A DNA stretch of 64,000 bases from an uncultured Cyclobacteriaceae bacterium (GTDB taxonomy: Bacteria; Bacteroidota; Bacteroidia; Cytophagales; Cyclobacteriaceae). The position numbers were made by a program, and so were the translations under genes. Location: the NCBI GenBank assembly GCA_943788235.1, contig CALSPM010000002.1, forward strand, positions 405,983 through 469,982. Direction: 5' to 3'. Below, one piece after another: positions 8,823-18,170 of the stretch. Position 1 is the stretch's first letter; every line of letters starts with the position of its first letter. The notes beneath the pieces were generated by a model. The model worked only from the letters and a program-made list of their open reading frames with translations, was not told the DNA's origin and ran no database searches.

Positions 8823-9761
8823 ATGAAATTAACAACTCAAAATCTTTTTGAACAATGTTATGGGAATTATGCGATTGCTGCGGTGAACGTATTTACCATG
8901 GAACAGGTTTTGGGTTTATTTTCCGCAGCGCATAAATGTCGATCACCTTTTATTGTGCAAACGACACCCGTCGCACGTAATTATGCCCATCCAGAAATGT
9001 TATTGAGCATGATTGATGCAGCATCAAGGTTATATCCTGATGTAGTCTATGCTCTACATCTAGATCACGGTAATGAAGATCATGCCCTTGCAGCCATTGC
9101 CTCTGAACAGTATACTTCAGTGATGATTGACGCAAGTCATGATAATTTTGAAACTAATATAGCCAGAACCAAAAATATTGTAAGAAAAGCACATGCCAAG
9201 AAGATCTCTGTGGAGGCCGAATTGGGTGTACTCAGTGGGGTTGAAGATGATGTTTCCATTGAGGAAAAATATGCCAAATATACCAATCCAGAGGATGTAG
9301 TGAAATTTATTGAGCAGACAGAATGCGATAGTTTGGCCATTGCTATAGGTACGAGTCATGGTGCTTATAAATTTTCTGGCGACCAAGGCTTACAATTTGG
9401 TATATTGAAAGAAATCCAGCAACGTTTACCCATATTTCCATTGGTTCTACATGGTGGATCTGCGGTCAATGATTACGAAATTGAGCGTATTAACAGATTT
9501 GGAGGGAAGTTAAATGCGAATGCTAAAGGTATAGATCCATTTGAATTAAAGGAATCTATAAAGTATGGTATTTGCAAAGTGAATATTGCCACGGATACCC
9601 GATTAATTTGGGCTAGGGTTCATAGAACGTTTTTTAATAATCATCCGGAACAATTCGATCCAATTGTACCGGGCCAAGCCTATATAGAAGCGCAAGAAGA
9701 TTTTTTAATTAAAAAATTTGAGTTACTTGGCTCAACAGATAAAATAAGAGACTTTAAATAA
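8823..9761 (+). CDS. iolJ: Class II aldolase, inositol pathway (DKGP aldolase)
   Basis: 312 residues of the class II (zinc) fructose-bisphosphate aldolase family. Seen: zinc-binding YALHLDHGNEDHA near residue 80, EAELGVLSGVEDD near 137, and the phosphate-binding LHGGSAV and NIATDTRL segments. In the inositol pathway this type cleaves 2-deoxy-5-keto-gluconate 6-phosphate to DHAP and malonate semialdehyde. The assignment to IolJ rather than glycolytic FbaA rests on its position as first gene of an otherwise complete iol operon. iolB follows after 15 bp. Confidence 0.88.
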   Translation: MKLTTQNLFEQCYGNYAIAAVNVFTMEQVLGLFSAAHKCRSPFIVQTTPVARNYAHPEMLLSMIDAASRLYPDVVYALHLDHGNEDHALAAIASEQYTSVMIDASHDNFETNIARTKNIVRKAHAKKISVEAELGVLSGVEDDVSIEEKYAKYTNPEDVVKFIEQTECDSLAIAIGTSHGAYKFSGDQGLQFGILKEIQQRLPIFPLVLHGGSAVNDYEIERINRFGGKLNANAKGIDPFELKESIKYGICKVNIATDTRLIWARVHRTFFNNHPEQFDPIVPGQAYIEAQEDFLIKKFELLGSTDKIRDFK

Positions 9762-9776
9762 GGAAAAATTAAAACT

Positions 9777-10649
9777 ATGCAGAGAGATTCAAAATATCCA
9801 TTATTGATGAAATCTTCCCAAGCTAAAGAGGGCATTTATCAAGAAATACTTGCTGAAGATGCAGGTTGGGAATTTCTAAACTTCAATGCCCGAATTCTTA
9901 AGAAAGGCCAGGTTTGGAAAGATTTTACAGGAGAGAATGAGTATGGCATTATTTTACTGTCAGGTGATTATTCAGTTAAAACAGATCAAGGTAAATGGAA
10001 AACAAAGAATGGTCGTAAGCATGTCTTTGATGGCATTGCGCATACGCTGTATTTATCTCGTAATACGAAATTTGAGCTTACCGCCGAATCTGAAATTCTA
10101 GATATTGCTTTGGGGTGGTGTGAAACCACAGAAGATCATCCGGCCCAATTCAAAGAGCCAACTAAGTCCGTCATTGAAATACGCGGAGGTGACAATGCTA
10201 CTCGGCAAATAAATTCTTTGATTGAGCCCGGATTTGATTGTCAACGCTTGGTTTCAGTAGAAGTATACACGCCGTCTGGAAATTGGAGCTCCTTTCCTGC
10301 ACACAAGCATGATGAACGTATTTTGGATAATGACGGAAATCTACTAGAAGCCCGTTTAGAAGAAACTTATTTTTATAAAACAGATAAGCCTCAGGGATAT
10401 GCCATTCAACAAATATACACGGGCGATAGAAGTCTTGACGAAATAGCAGTAGCCAAGAATAATGATGTGGTGATGGTACCCAAAGGATATCATCCTGTAG
10501 TTGCTGGACATGGTTATAATATTTATTATCTGAACTTTTTGACCGGAAGTGATCAGTCACTGGCCAATACCAATGATCCAGATCATGAATGGATTTATGA
10601 TTCCTGGTCAGGAAAAGATTCCCGCATACCTATGGTCTCGGCTAAATAA
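9777..10649 (+). CDS. iolB: 5-deoxy-glucuronate isomerase
   Basis: 290 residues, full length for IolB, a cupin-type isomerase that converts 5-deoxy-D-glucuronate to 2-deoxy-5-keto-D-gluconate. The typical C-terminal metal site region is visible: SFPAHKHDE near residue 178, LEETYFYK, then MVPKGYHPVVAGHGYNIYY, with His/Glu ligands. It sits between iolJ and iolC (6-bp gap to iolC), which matches its biochemical step before the kinase. Confidence 0.95.
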   Translation: MQRDSKYPLLMKSSQAKEGIYQEILAEDAGWEFLNFNARILKKGQVWKDFTGENEYGIILLSGDYSVKTDQGKWKTKNGRKHVFDGIAHTLYLSRNTKFELTAESEILDIALGWCETTEDHPAQFKEPTKSVIEIRGGDNATRQINSLIEPGFDCQRLVSVEVYTPSGNWSSFPAHKHDERILDNDGNLLEARLEETYFYKTDKPQGYAIQQIYTGDRSLDEIAVAKNNDVVMVPKGYHPVVAGHGYNIYYLNFLTGSDQSLANTNDPDHEWIYDSWSGKDSRIPMVSAK

Positions 10650-10655
10650 ATAAAA

Positions 10656-11675
10656 ATGGGAAAAGTAAAACCTGCGATGGATGTAATAACGATGGGGAGG
10701 TCTTCGATTGACCTATACTCCCAAAGCATAGGAGCAGATTTTGTAGATATCAAAGGCTTTGACGCCTTCGTGGGCGGATCACCACTTAATATAGCCGTAG
10801 GCTGCAGCAGGCTAGGACTCAATACGGCACTTTTGACGGCAGTAGGTACTGATAAAGTGGGAGACTTTATCTTGAACTTTCTGACTAATGAGCAAGTTAA
10901 TGTTGAATTCATTCCTAAACTCAGCCATGCAAGAAGTAGTGCGGTACTTTTGGGTATTCAACCTCCTGATAAGTTTCCCTTGGTGTTCTATAGAGACAAT
11001 TGTGCCGACAGTCAATTGACTATTGATCATGTGGACCAAGCGCAGATTGAAAATTTTAAAATATTGGAAATTTCGGGGACTGCATTGAATGTAGAACCTA
11101 GTAGAAGTGCCGTTTTATATGCCCTTGAAAAGGCGATTAAAAATGATGTTGATGTCATATTAGATTTAGATTTTAGAGCGGATCAATGGAGCGATGTTAG
11201 GTCTTTTGGAATTACTACTCGGTCTATATTGCCAAGGGTCACGATTGCCATTGGGACTGAAGAAGAAGTTTTAGCTACAATACTTGATTCCGAAGAACAG
11301 ATTAATATCTCAGACCAGCAAATATCAGCACCAACGATATCTGGTAATTTAGATCAGGCAATCCAGCGTATTCTGGCATTGGGCGTGAAAATTCTCGTTG
11401 TAAAAAACGGATCAGAGGGTGTTACTATCCATCAGTTAAATAAAGAACCAGAAAAAGTACCAGGTTTTCCAGTAGAGGTGCTGAATGTATTGGGTGCAGG
11501 AGATGCTTTCGCTAGCGGATTTATTTATGGCTATCTTGAAGGATGGGATATGTATAAGTCATGTCGGATGGGTAACGCGAGTGGTGCACAAGTAGTACTA
11601 CAACCCGGCTGTGCCAATTTTATGCCTACCCTTGAGGAATCATTATTATTTATTCAAGCAAAAGGAGGGTTTTAA
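10656..11675 (+). CDS. iolC: 5-dehydro-2-deoxygluconokinase
   Basis: 339 residues of the PfkB sugar-kinase family. The first signature region is FVGGSPLNIAVGCSRLGL near residue 38 and the second is NVLGAGDAFASGFIYGYLEG near residue 278, whose Asp is the catalytic base. IolC phosphorylates 2-deoxy-5-keto-gluconate to the 6-phosphate, the substrate of the first gene product. The stop codon is 1 bp from the iolD ATG, and the iolC 3' end carries the iolD ribosome-binding site. Confidence 0.94.
   Translation: MGKVKPAMDVITMGRSSIDLYSQSIGADFVDIKGFDAFVGGSPLNIAVGCSRLGLNTALLTAVGTDKVGDFILNFLTNEQVNVEFIPKLSHARSSAVLLGIQPPDKFPLVFYRDNCADSQLTIDHVDQAQIENFKILEISGTALNVEPSRSAVLYALEKAIKNDVDVILDLDFRADQWSDVRSFGITTRSILPRVTIAIGTEEEVLATILDSEEQINISDQQISAPTISGNLDQAIQRILALGVKILVVKNGSEGVTIHQLNKEPEKVPGFPVEVLNVLGAGDAFASGFIYGYLEGWDMYKSCRMGNASGAQVVLQPGCANFMPTLEESLLFIQAKGGF
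11661..11669 (+). promoter_or_regulatory. Strong Shine-Dalgarno for iolD inside the iolC 3' end
   Basis: AAAGGAGGG lies 7 bp before the iolD ATG (11677). Such a strong SD is uncommon in Bacteroidota. It decides the iolD start, because an in-frame upstream start at 11611 would overlap iolC by over 60 bp. Confidence 0.6.
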
Positions 11676-11676
11676 T

Positions 11677-13553
11677 ATGAGTACTATAAAATTAACCGTA
11701 GCACAAGCAGTTATAAAATTTCTTAATCAACAATACGTAGCGCGAGATGGTGTTGAGTATAAATTTTTTGCGGGATGCTTTGGTATTTTTGGTCATGGTA
11801 ATGTTGCTGGAATAGGTCAAGCTTTGCAACAACAAAACGATCTTAAATACTATCAAAGTCGCAATGAACAGGCTATGGTGCACACCGCTGCCGCCTACGC
11901 CAAGATGAAAAACCGCTTGAGCACTTTTGTTTGTACGACCTCCATTGGTCCGGGTGCGACCAATATGATTACCGCGGCTGCGGGTGCTACTATCAATAGG
12001 CTGCCCGTTTTACTTTTACCTGGAGACATCTTTGCCAAGAGAAATGTTGCACCTACCTTACAACAACCTGAATCAACGTCTTCCCAAGATTTTTCTGTTA
12101 ATGACTGTTTCAAACCGGTATCTAAATATTGGGATCGCATCAATCGTCCCGAACAACTAATTTCATCCTTACCTGAAGTGATGAGGGTGCTTACCTCTCC
12201 CGCTGAGACGGGGACGGTCACCTTGTGCTTACCGCAAGACGTTCAAGCTGAGGCTTTCAACTTTCCCGTGCACCTTTTTCAAAAAAGAGTTTGGAAAATC
12301 CAACGTCCAAGACCTGATCTTTCCCAATTGGCTATGGCCGCAGCGTTGATCCAAAAGAGTCATAAACCACTCATGGTAGTGGGGGGTGGAGCGCACTATA
12401 GCGAGGCCCTCGAGGTTTTGAGAAAATTTGTGAATAAAACCGGTATTCCAATAGCTGAAACCTTTGCAGGTAAAGGCGCTTTGAGATATGATAATGCACA
12501 GAACCTAGGGGCCATAGGGGCTACCGGCACCATTGGCGCGGTCGAAATGGCAAGAGATGCAGATTTGGTCATAGGCATTGGTACAAGGTATAGCGACTTC
12601 ACTACAGCCTCCAAAACTGCCTTTCAGCATCCTGAAGTTAAATTCATTAACATCAATATTTGTGAATTAGATACAGCAAAGCATGGTGGAATGATGTTGC
12701 AAGGAGATGCTAAGGTTACATTGGAAGAGTTACAGACTCTATTGGGAGACTTTAAAATTAATAAAGATTATCGTCAGAAGGCCCAACAATTCAATGAACA
12801 GTGGGATAAAAGAGTAGATGAAGTTTACAATTATCGTCATAGGGAAGGCTTAAGTCAAGGGGAAATTATTGGAGCTGTAAATAATTTTTCAGATGAAAAT
12901 GATGTCATGATTTCAGCAGCAGGCAGTCTACCTGGTGATTTGCATAAGTTGTGGAAGACAAAAAATAGCAAGGGGTTTCATTTGGAATATGGGAATTCCT
13001 GTATGGGTTATGAAATTGCTGGAGGGTTGGGTGCGAAAATGGCTGATCCCTCCAGAGAAATATATGTGATGATAGGAGATGGGAGCTACCTCATGCTTGC
13101 CCAAGAAATTGTTACCTCCATTCAAGAAAATTTTAAACTCACGATCATTTTAATCAACAATGATGGCTATAAAAGTATCGGATCTTTGTCGCGTTCACTT
13201 GGTAGTGAAGGTTACGGTACTCGGTTTTTGTACAGAAATGAACAGACAGGCATCATTGATGGTGACGAAACAAACAAGAATGCTACACTTCCCGTTGATT
13301 TAGCAAGTAATGCTAAAAGTTTGGGGGCTCATGTAATTAATGTCAGACTTTTAAAGATATTCAAAATGGACTGATTGAAGCTAAATCTAAAAATAAAACT
13401 ACCGTTATTTACACCGAATGTGATCGTCATCAAGACATAGAAGGGTATGCCTGGTGGGAAGTGCCGATTGCTGAAGTATCCCAAATGAAGAGTGTTCAAA
13501 AAGCGTACAAAGAGTATCTACAACACAAGAAAAATCAGAGGTTTTATTATTAA
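11677..13553 (+). CDS. iolD: 3D-trihydroxycyclohexane-1,2-dione acylhydrolase, one frameshift near the 3' end
   Basis: A ThDP-dependent enzyme that opens the inositol-derived ring to 5-deoxy-glucuronate. Seen: catalytic Glu region YYQSRNEQAMVHTAAAYAKM near residue 50, a central domain with VVGGGAHYS, and the ThDP/Mg motif MIGDGSYLMLAQE..NNDGY near residue 465. The main frame stops at 13374, but the next frame continues with family-typical sequence (IYTECDRHQDI, YAWWEVPIAEVSQM, ending KNQRFYY) to a TAA at 13551-13553. Adding one base around 13341-13350 restores about 625 residues, the normal length. With all other iol genes intact, a base-calling error is the simplest reading. Confidence 0.9.
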
Positions 13554-13577
13554 ACCAAAATTTATTGATCCAATACT

Positions 13578-15053
13578 ATGGAAGCATTAAAAAATTATAT
13601 TGATAACACCTGGACAGTGAGTGCTAATCGGTCAACGGTAAAGGTATTGAATCCTGCGACACAAGAGTTGCTGGCTGAAGTTCCTATTGGATCAGCGTCA
13701 GCCAGAGACATGGATCAAGCCATTAAATCAGGCCATCAAGCGCATTTAGAATGGAAAAAAGTTCCAGTAATGCGTAGGGTTCAACCCCTTTTTAAACTCA
13801 AGAGGCTGATGGATGAAAATTTTGAGGACTTGGCCCAGACCATTACCCTTGAGTCAGGTAAGACTTTGGAAGAATCCCAAGGAGAATTGATGCGTGCCAT
13901 TGAAAACATAGAAACTGCCTGTGGTACACCCATGTTGATGCAGAGTGAATTCTCTGAAGATATAGCTACTGGTGTTGATGAATTTATGATCCGCCAGGCC
14001 TTGGGAGTTACCGCTTGTATTGCCCCATTCAATTTTCCAGCGATGATTACTTTTTGGTTTCTACCTTATGCCATCGCTTGTGGTAATGCTATGGTGGTCA
14101 AACCTTCAGAAAAAGTACCCTTGACGATGATCAAAATATTTCATCTGATTGATCAATTAGATTTACCTAAAGGATTGGTAACTATGGTACATGGGGGAAA
14201 GGAAGCTGTAGATGCGCTACTGGAGCATTCATTGGTCAAAGCGATCAGCTTTGTGGGAAGCACCGATGTAGCAAAATATATATATACCAAAGGCGCTCAA
14301 AATGGAAAGCGGGTGCAAGCGCAAGGAGGTGCTAGGAACCCCGTAGTCATTCTTCCTGACGCAGATATTGAAATGACCTCTAAGATTGTCTCAGACAGCG
14401 TATATGGATGTGCTGGGCAGCGATGCTTAGCCGCTTCTGTCATCCTAAGCGTTGGTGATCAAAATAATGGAATTAGAGAGGCCCTTTATGAAAGTGCAAA
14501 AAGCAAACATATTGGTTTTGGTTTAGACTCTGGAGTAGATATGGGGCCTGTGATTACTCCTGATAGTAAATCAAGAATTAATCGCTTAATTGATTTAGGT
14601 GTAGACGAAGGTGCCAATCTCTTGTTAGATGGGAGAACCCCTAAAGTATCTGGATATGATAAAGGTAATTTCATCGCCCCAACTATTTTAGAAAACTTGG
14701 CGCTTGATGGGGAGATCATTGAAACAGAAATATTTGGTCCGGTCATGAGTCTCTTGCATATGAGTACCGTTGAAGAAGCGATTGCTTTTATAAATAAAAG
14801 TAAATACGGAAATTCTGCTTGTTTGTTCACAAGTAGCGGTGCAAGTGCTCGAAAGTTTCGAAATGAAGTAATGGCTGGAAATATTGGTATCAATATTGGA
14901 GTAGCAGCTCCTATGGCACAGTTTCCGTTTAGTGGATGGAAAGATAGCTTTTTCGGAGACTTGCATGGTCAAGGAAGACATGCCATTGAATTTTTTACTC
15001 AGACAAAAGTAGTTATAGAAAGATGGCCGAAAGAATGGTCAAGAAAATTTTAA
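13578..15053 (+). CDS. iolA: Methylmalonate-semialdehyde dehydrogenase (acylating)
   Basis: 491 residues, full-length aldehyde dehydrogenase of the CoA-acylating MMSDH branch. Seen: VTACIAPFNFPAMITFWFLP near residue 138, QAQGGARNPVVILPDAD near residue 249, and the catalytic Cys in YGCAGQRCLA near residue 279. IolA oxidises malonate semialdehyde, the product of the aldolase, to acetyl-CoA and CO2. It lies 24 bp after iolD. In Bacteroidota the same type also serves valine catabolism; the context favours the inositol role. Confidence 0.94.
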   Translation: MEALKNYIDNTWTVSANRSTVKVLNPATQELLAEVPIGSASARDMDQAIKSGHQAHLEWKKVPVMRRVQPLFKLKRLMDENFEDLAQTITLESGKTLEESQGELMRAIENIETACGTPMLMQSEFSEDIATGVDEFMIRQALGVTACIAPFNFPAMITFWFLPYAIACGNAMVVKPSEKVPLTMIKIFHLIDQLDLPKGLVTMVHGGKEAVDALLEHSLVKAISFVGSTDVAKYIYTKGAQNGKRVQAQGGARNPVVILPDADIEMTSKIVSDSVYGCAGQRCLAASVILSVGDQNNGIREALYESAKSKHIGFGLDSGVDMGPVITPDSKSRINRLIDLGVDEGANLLLDGRTPKVSGYDKGNFIAPTILENLALDGEIIETEIFGPVMSLLHMSTVEEAIAFINKSKYGNSACLFTSSGASARKFRNEVMAGNIGINIGVAAPMAQFPFSGWKDSFFGDLHGQGRHAIEFFTQTKVVIERWPKEWSRKF

Positions 15054-15076
15054 TAAGCATTTAAAGCGTAATTGTT

Positions 15077-15976
15077 ATGATAAAATTGGCCAATGCTCCA
15101 TGCTCTTGGGGAGTACTTGAGTTTGACTTAGAGGGAAAAGTAGCCCCCTACGGCCAAGTACTCGAGGAAATGAGGGCAACAGGATATCAAGGAACGGAGT
15201 TAGGAGATTTGGGGTTTTTACCTACTCAGCCGAATCACCTTTCCCAGAATTTATCTAAACATGAATTAGATTTGCTAGGGGCGTTTGTTCCTGTGAATTT
15301 GAAGGATTCGAATACCCACCTCAAAGGTCTTGCGTATGCGTTAAAAGTTGCTGGGCTGATGTATTATGCTGGCTATGAAAATGCGAAAATAGTATTAGCA
15401 GATGATAATGGGGCGGTAGAAGCGAGGGTAAAAAATGCTGGCAATATTGCCTCAGCTATGGGACTGGATCCTAATGCATGGGAAATATTTGCCCAGGGGG
15501 CTAATAATATTGCCTATGCGGTAAAAGAAACTTATGGTCTTCAAACGGTTTTTCATCATCATTGTGCAGGTTATGTTGAGACCCCAGATGAGATCCATAA
15601 ATTACTTGAATATACTGATAAGCAGTTAGTAGGACTATGTTTAGATACAGGTCATTATAGTTATGGTGGTGGAAATCCCATTGAAGCTTTGACTCAGTAT
15701 AGAGATAGAATTTGGCATATCCATCTTAAAGATTTCAATATCAAGGTCGCTGAAAAGGCGCGTTTGAATCAATGGGACTATTTCACGAGCGTACAAAACG
15801 GCATTTTTTGTAAATTGGGTGAAGGATCCGTTGATTTTAAGAGATTTATTGATGAATTGAAAGTACATGATTATTCGGGCTGGGCCGTAGTAGAACAAGA
15901 TGTGCTACCCGGAATGGGAAATCCAAAGCAATGTGCTCAGAGTAATCGTGAATATCTCAAAGGACTTGGATTATGA
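15077..15976 (+). CDS. iolE: Inosose dehydratase
   Basis: 299 residues with the xylose-isomerase-like TIM barrel of IolE. It begins IKLANAPCSWGVLEFD, the standard IolE N-terminus. Metal-binding residues lie in FHHHCAGYVETPDE, LCLDTGHYSYGGG and WHIHLKDF, and the C-terminal VVEQDVLPGMGNP is also typical. It dehydrates 2-keto-myo-inositol to the diketone substrate of IolD. It is placed between iolA and iolG in the same operon. Confidence 0.95.
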   Translation: MIKLANAPCSWGVLEFDLEGKVAPYGQVLEEMRATGYQGTELGDLGFLPTQPNHLSQNLSKHELDLLGAFVPVNLKDSNTHLKGLAYALKVAGLMYYAGYENAKIVLADDNGAVEARVKNAGNIASAMGLDPNAWEIFAQGANNIAYAVKETYGLQTVFHHHCAGYVETPDEIHKLLEYTDKQLVGLCLDTGHYSYGGGNPIEALTQYRDRIWHIHLKDFNIKVAEKARLNQWDYFTSVQNGIFCKLGEGSVDFKRFIDELKVHDYSGWAVVEQDVLPGMGNPKQCAQSNREYLKGLGL

Positions 15977-16051
15977 GGGTTAAAGTATACTGCTTTTCGA
16001 TGAGTATCATTTAATTCCAAAAGGATCTGTCGATGAGATGAAGAAAAGCAT

Positions 16052-17074
16052 ATGACTATGAACAAGGTTAAAATAGGATTGGTCGGTTTAGGAAGACTGG
16101 GGCATCAACATGCTGACAATATAGTAAACCATGTAAAAAATGCTCAGCTATCCGCTGTTTGTAGTGTTCAGGAAGACGAATTAGACCGTGCTAAAAAGGA
16201 ATGGGGGCTAAACCAATGTTATGCAGATTATAACGAAATGCTTGCACAAGCAGAACTGGATGCGGTAGCCATTATTTCTCCTTCAAATTTACATTGTGAA
16301 CAAGTGATTTCTGCCTTAGAAAAAGGATTACACGTGTTCTGTGAAAAACCTTTAGGAATCTCTAAAGCTGAATGTTGGGTGGTAGAAAAAGCCGTTGCCG
16401 CACAATCTAAATCAGTATTTATGTTGGGGTTCATGAGACGATATGACCCCTCATATACTTATGCCAAAAAGAAAATAGAATCAGGCTTCATTGGTAGACC
16501 CATTTTATTTAGGGGATACAGTGTAGATCCTGAATCATCGATTGATGGGGCTATAAAATATGCAGCTAACAGCGCAGGTCAGTTCCTTGATATGGCCATT
16601 CATGATATAGATTTGGCACGGTGGTTTTTACAATCAGAGCCTAAATCCATTTATGCTATAGGAGGATGTTATGCACATCAAGAATTTGCGAAATATGAGG
16701 ATGGTGACAATGTTTCTGCCCTTATGCAATTTGAAAATGAGAGTATGGCCTTTTTATTGGCTGGGCGTACGGCTCCACATGGTTACAATGTAGAAACTGA
16801 AATTATAGGTACGCTCGGACAAATTAGAATAGGTTCTGTGCCCCAAAAAAATCTCGTAGAACTTATGGATGCAACTGGTGTTCGCAAAGAATGTGCGTAT
16901 TCATTTTTAGAAAGATTTCATGAGGCCTTTGTCAATGAGATGCAAGAGTTTGTAGATTGTATTCTAGAGGACATAAAACCAAGTGTTTCTGTTCATGATG
17001 GTACCCGATCTACGATTATAGCCGAACTCGCGACTCAATCTTTCAAGAACAATGAATTAATTAAAATTAATTAA
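16052..17074 (+). CDS. iolG: Inositol 2-dehydrogenase (Gfo/Idh/MocA family), copy 1
   Basis: 340 residues. A Rossmann NAD-binding motif GLVGLGRLGHQHADNI is followed by the family EKP motif (HVFCEKPLGIS, near residue 98) and the catalytic region FLDMAIHDIDLARWF with Asp/His at the expected place. IolG oxidises myo-inositol to 2-keto-myo-inositol, the first pathway step. The 75-bp gap after iolE holds no gene. It is a paralogue of the next gene. Confidence 0.88.
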   Translation: MTMNKVKIGLVGLGRLGHQHADNIVNHVKNAQLSAVCSVQEDELDRAKKEWGLNQCYADYNEMLAQAELDAVAIISPSNLHCEQVISALEKGLHVFCEKPLGISKAECWVVEKAVAAQSKSVFMLGFMRRYDPSYTYAKKKIESGFIGRPILFRGYSVDPESSIDGAIKYAANSAGQFLDMAIHDIDLARWFLQSEPKSIYAIGGCYAHQEFAKYEDGDNVSALMQFENESMAFLLAGRTAPHGYNVETEIIGTLGQIRIGSVPQKNLVELMDATGVRKECAYSFLERFHEAFVNEMQEFVDCILEDIKPSVSVHDGTRSTIIAELATQSFKNNELIKIN

Positions 17075-17104
17075 GGAATGGTTACCTAATTAAAAAACAT
17101 CAAA

Positions 17105-18118
17105 ATGAAGCATGTAAAAATAGGAATTATTGGGATTGGTCGAATGGGACAGATTCATCTGGATAACCTTATGCAGAAATTTTCAGAAGTAGAGGTTGTT
17201 GCTATTTCAGATATTAATGAAGAGGCTAGACAATGGGCAGAGAAATATAATATATCTAAGTTTTATTCTTATTATGAGGATCTCATAGCTGATCAAGAGG
17301 TCAATACCGTAGTCATTTGTTCTCCAACAAATCAACATGCAGAAAACATCATAGCTGCGGCTCAAGCAGGTAAAAATATTTTTTGTGAAAAGCCCATGGA
17401 TTTGTCAATTCAAACCGCAACAAAGGTTTTGCAAATCGTTGAAAAGGCTGGCGTCAAATTTATGTTGGGATTTAATCGTCGATTTGATCCGAACTTCATG
17501 AAGATAAAAAGCTTAATAGAAGAAGGGAAAGTAGGGGATCCACAAATAGTTAAAATCACGAGTCGAGATCCTGCACCACCACCGATTGATTATGTAAAGT
17601 CTTCTGGAGGGATGTTTCTAGATATGACTATTCATGATTTTGATATGGCTAGGTTTATGGTCAGTAGTAAGGTTATATCAATTTTTGCAGTGGGTAGGAA
17701 CCTCATCGATCCTAATATTGGCATCGCAGGAGACATTGATACCGCGGTAGTAACGATCACTTTTGATAGTGGCGCCATCGTCACTATAGACAACAGCCGT
17801 CAAGCCGTTTATGGGTACGACCAAAGAGTGGAAGTATTTGGTTCAGAAGGTATGGCCGGTACCGAGAATAATAAATCAGATAATCATTACTACTACAATA
17901 AAAAGGGTCAATCGGAATCCTTACCGCTTCATTTTTTTATGGATAGATATATTCCCTCTTATTTTAATGAAATGAAGGCCTTTATTCATTGTATTGTCCA
18001 TGACGACGTACCAAAAGTAGGAGGTCAAGATGGCTTAATTTCATTGGCTATGGGATGGGCAGCGAATACATCTATGCAAGAAAACAGGGTAGTGATGTTA
18101 AAAGAGATACTGAATTAA
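17105..18118 (+). CDS. Inositol 2-dehydrogenase-like protein (Gfo/Idh/MocA family), copy 2
   Basis: 337 residues, the same family as the preceding gene: GIIGIGRMGQIHLDNL, NIFCEKPMDLS and FLDMTIHDFDMARFM are all conserved. The C-terminal segment is also IolG-like (DRYIPSYFNEMKAFI..PKVGGQDG). Two such dehydrogenases in one iol operon usually cover different inositol stereoisomers or include an isomerase-like partner (known for IolG/IolW/IolX-type enzymes). Which isomer each takes cannot be read from sequence. Confidence 0.88.
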   Translation: MKHVKIGIIGIGRMGQIHLDNLMQKFSEVEVVAISDINEEARQWAEKYNISKFYSYYEDLIADQEVNTVVICSPTNQHAENIIAAAQAGKNIFCEKPMDLSIQTATKVLQIVEKAGVKFMLGFNRRFDPNFMKIKSLIEEGKVGDPQIVKITSRDPAPPPIDYVKSSGGMFLDMTIHDFDMARFMVSSKVISIFAVGRNLIDPNIGIAGDIDTAVVTITFDSGAIVTIDNSRQAVYGYDQRVEVFGSEGMAGTENNKSDNHYYYNKKGQSESLPLHFFMDRYIPSYFNEMKAFIHCIVHDDVPKVGGQDGLISLAMGWAANTSMQENRVVMLKEILN

Positions 18119-18170
18119 GAGAACCAATAAAAGGGTCAGTATAAAATTTAGCTTTTAGATAAAACAGAAC

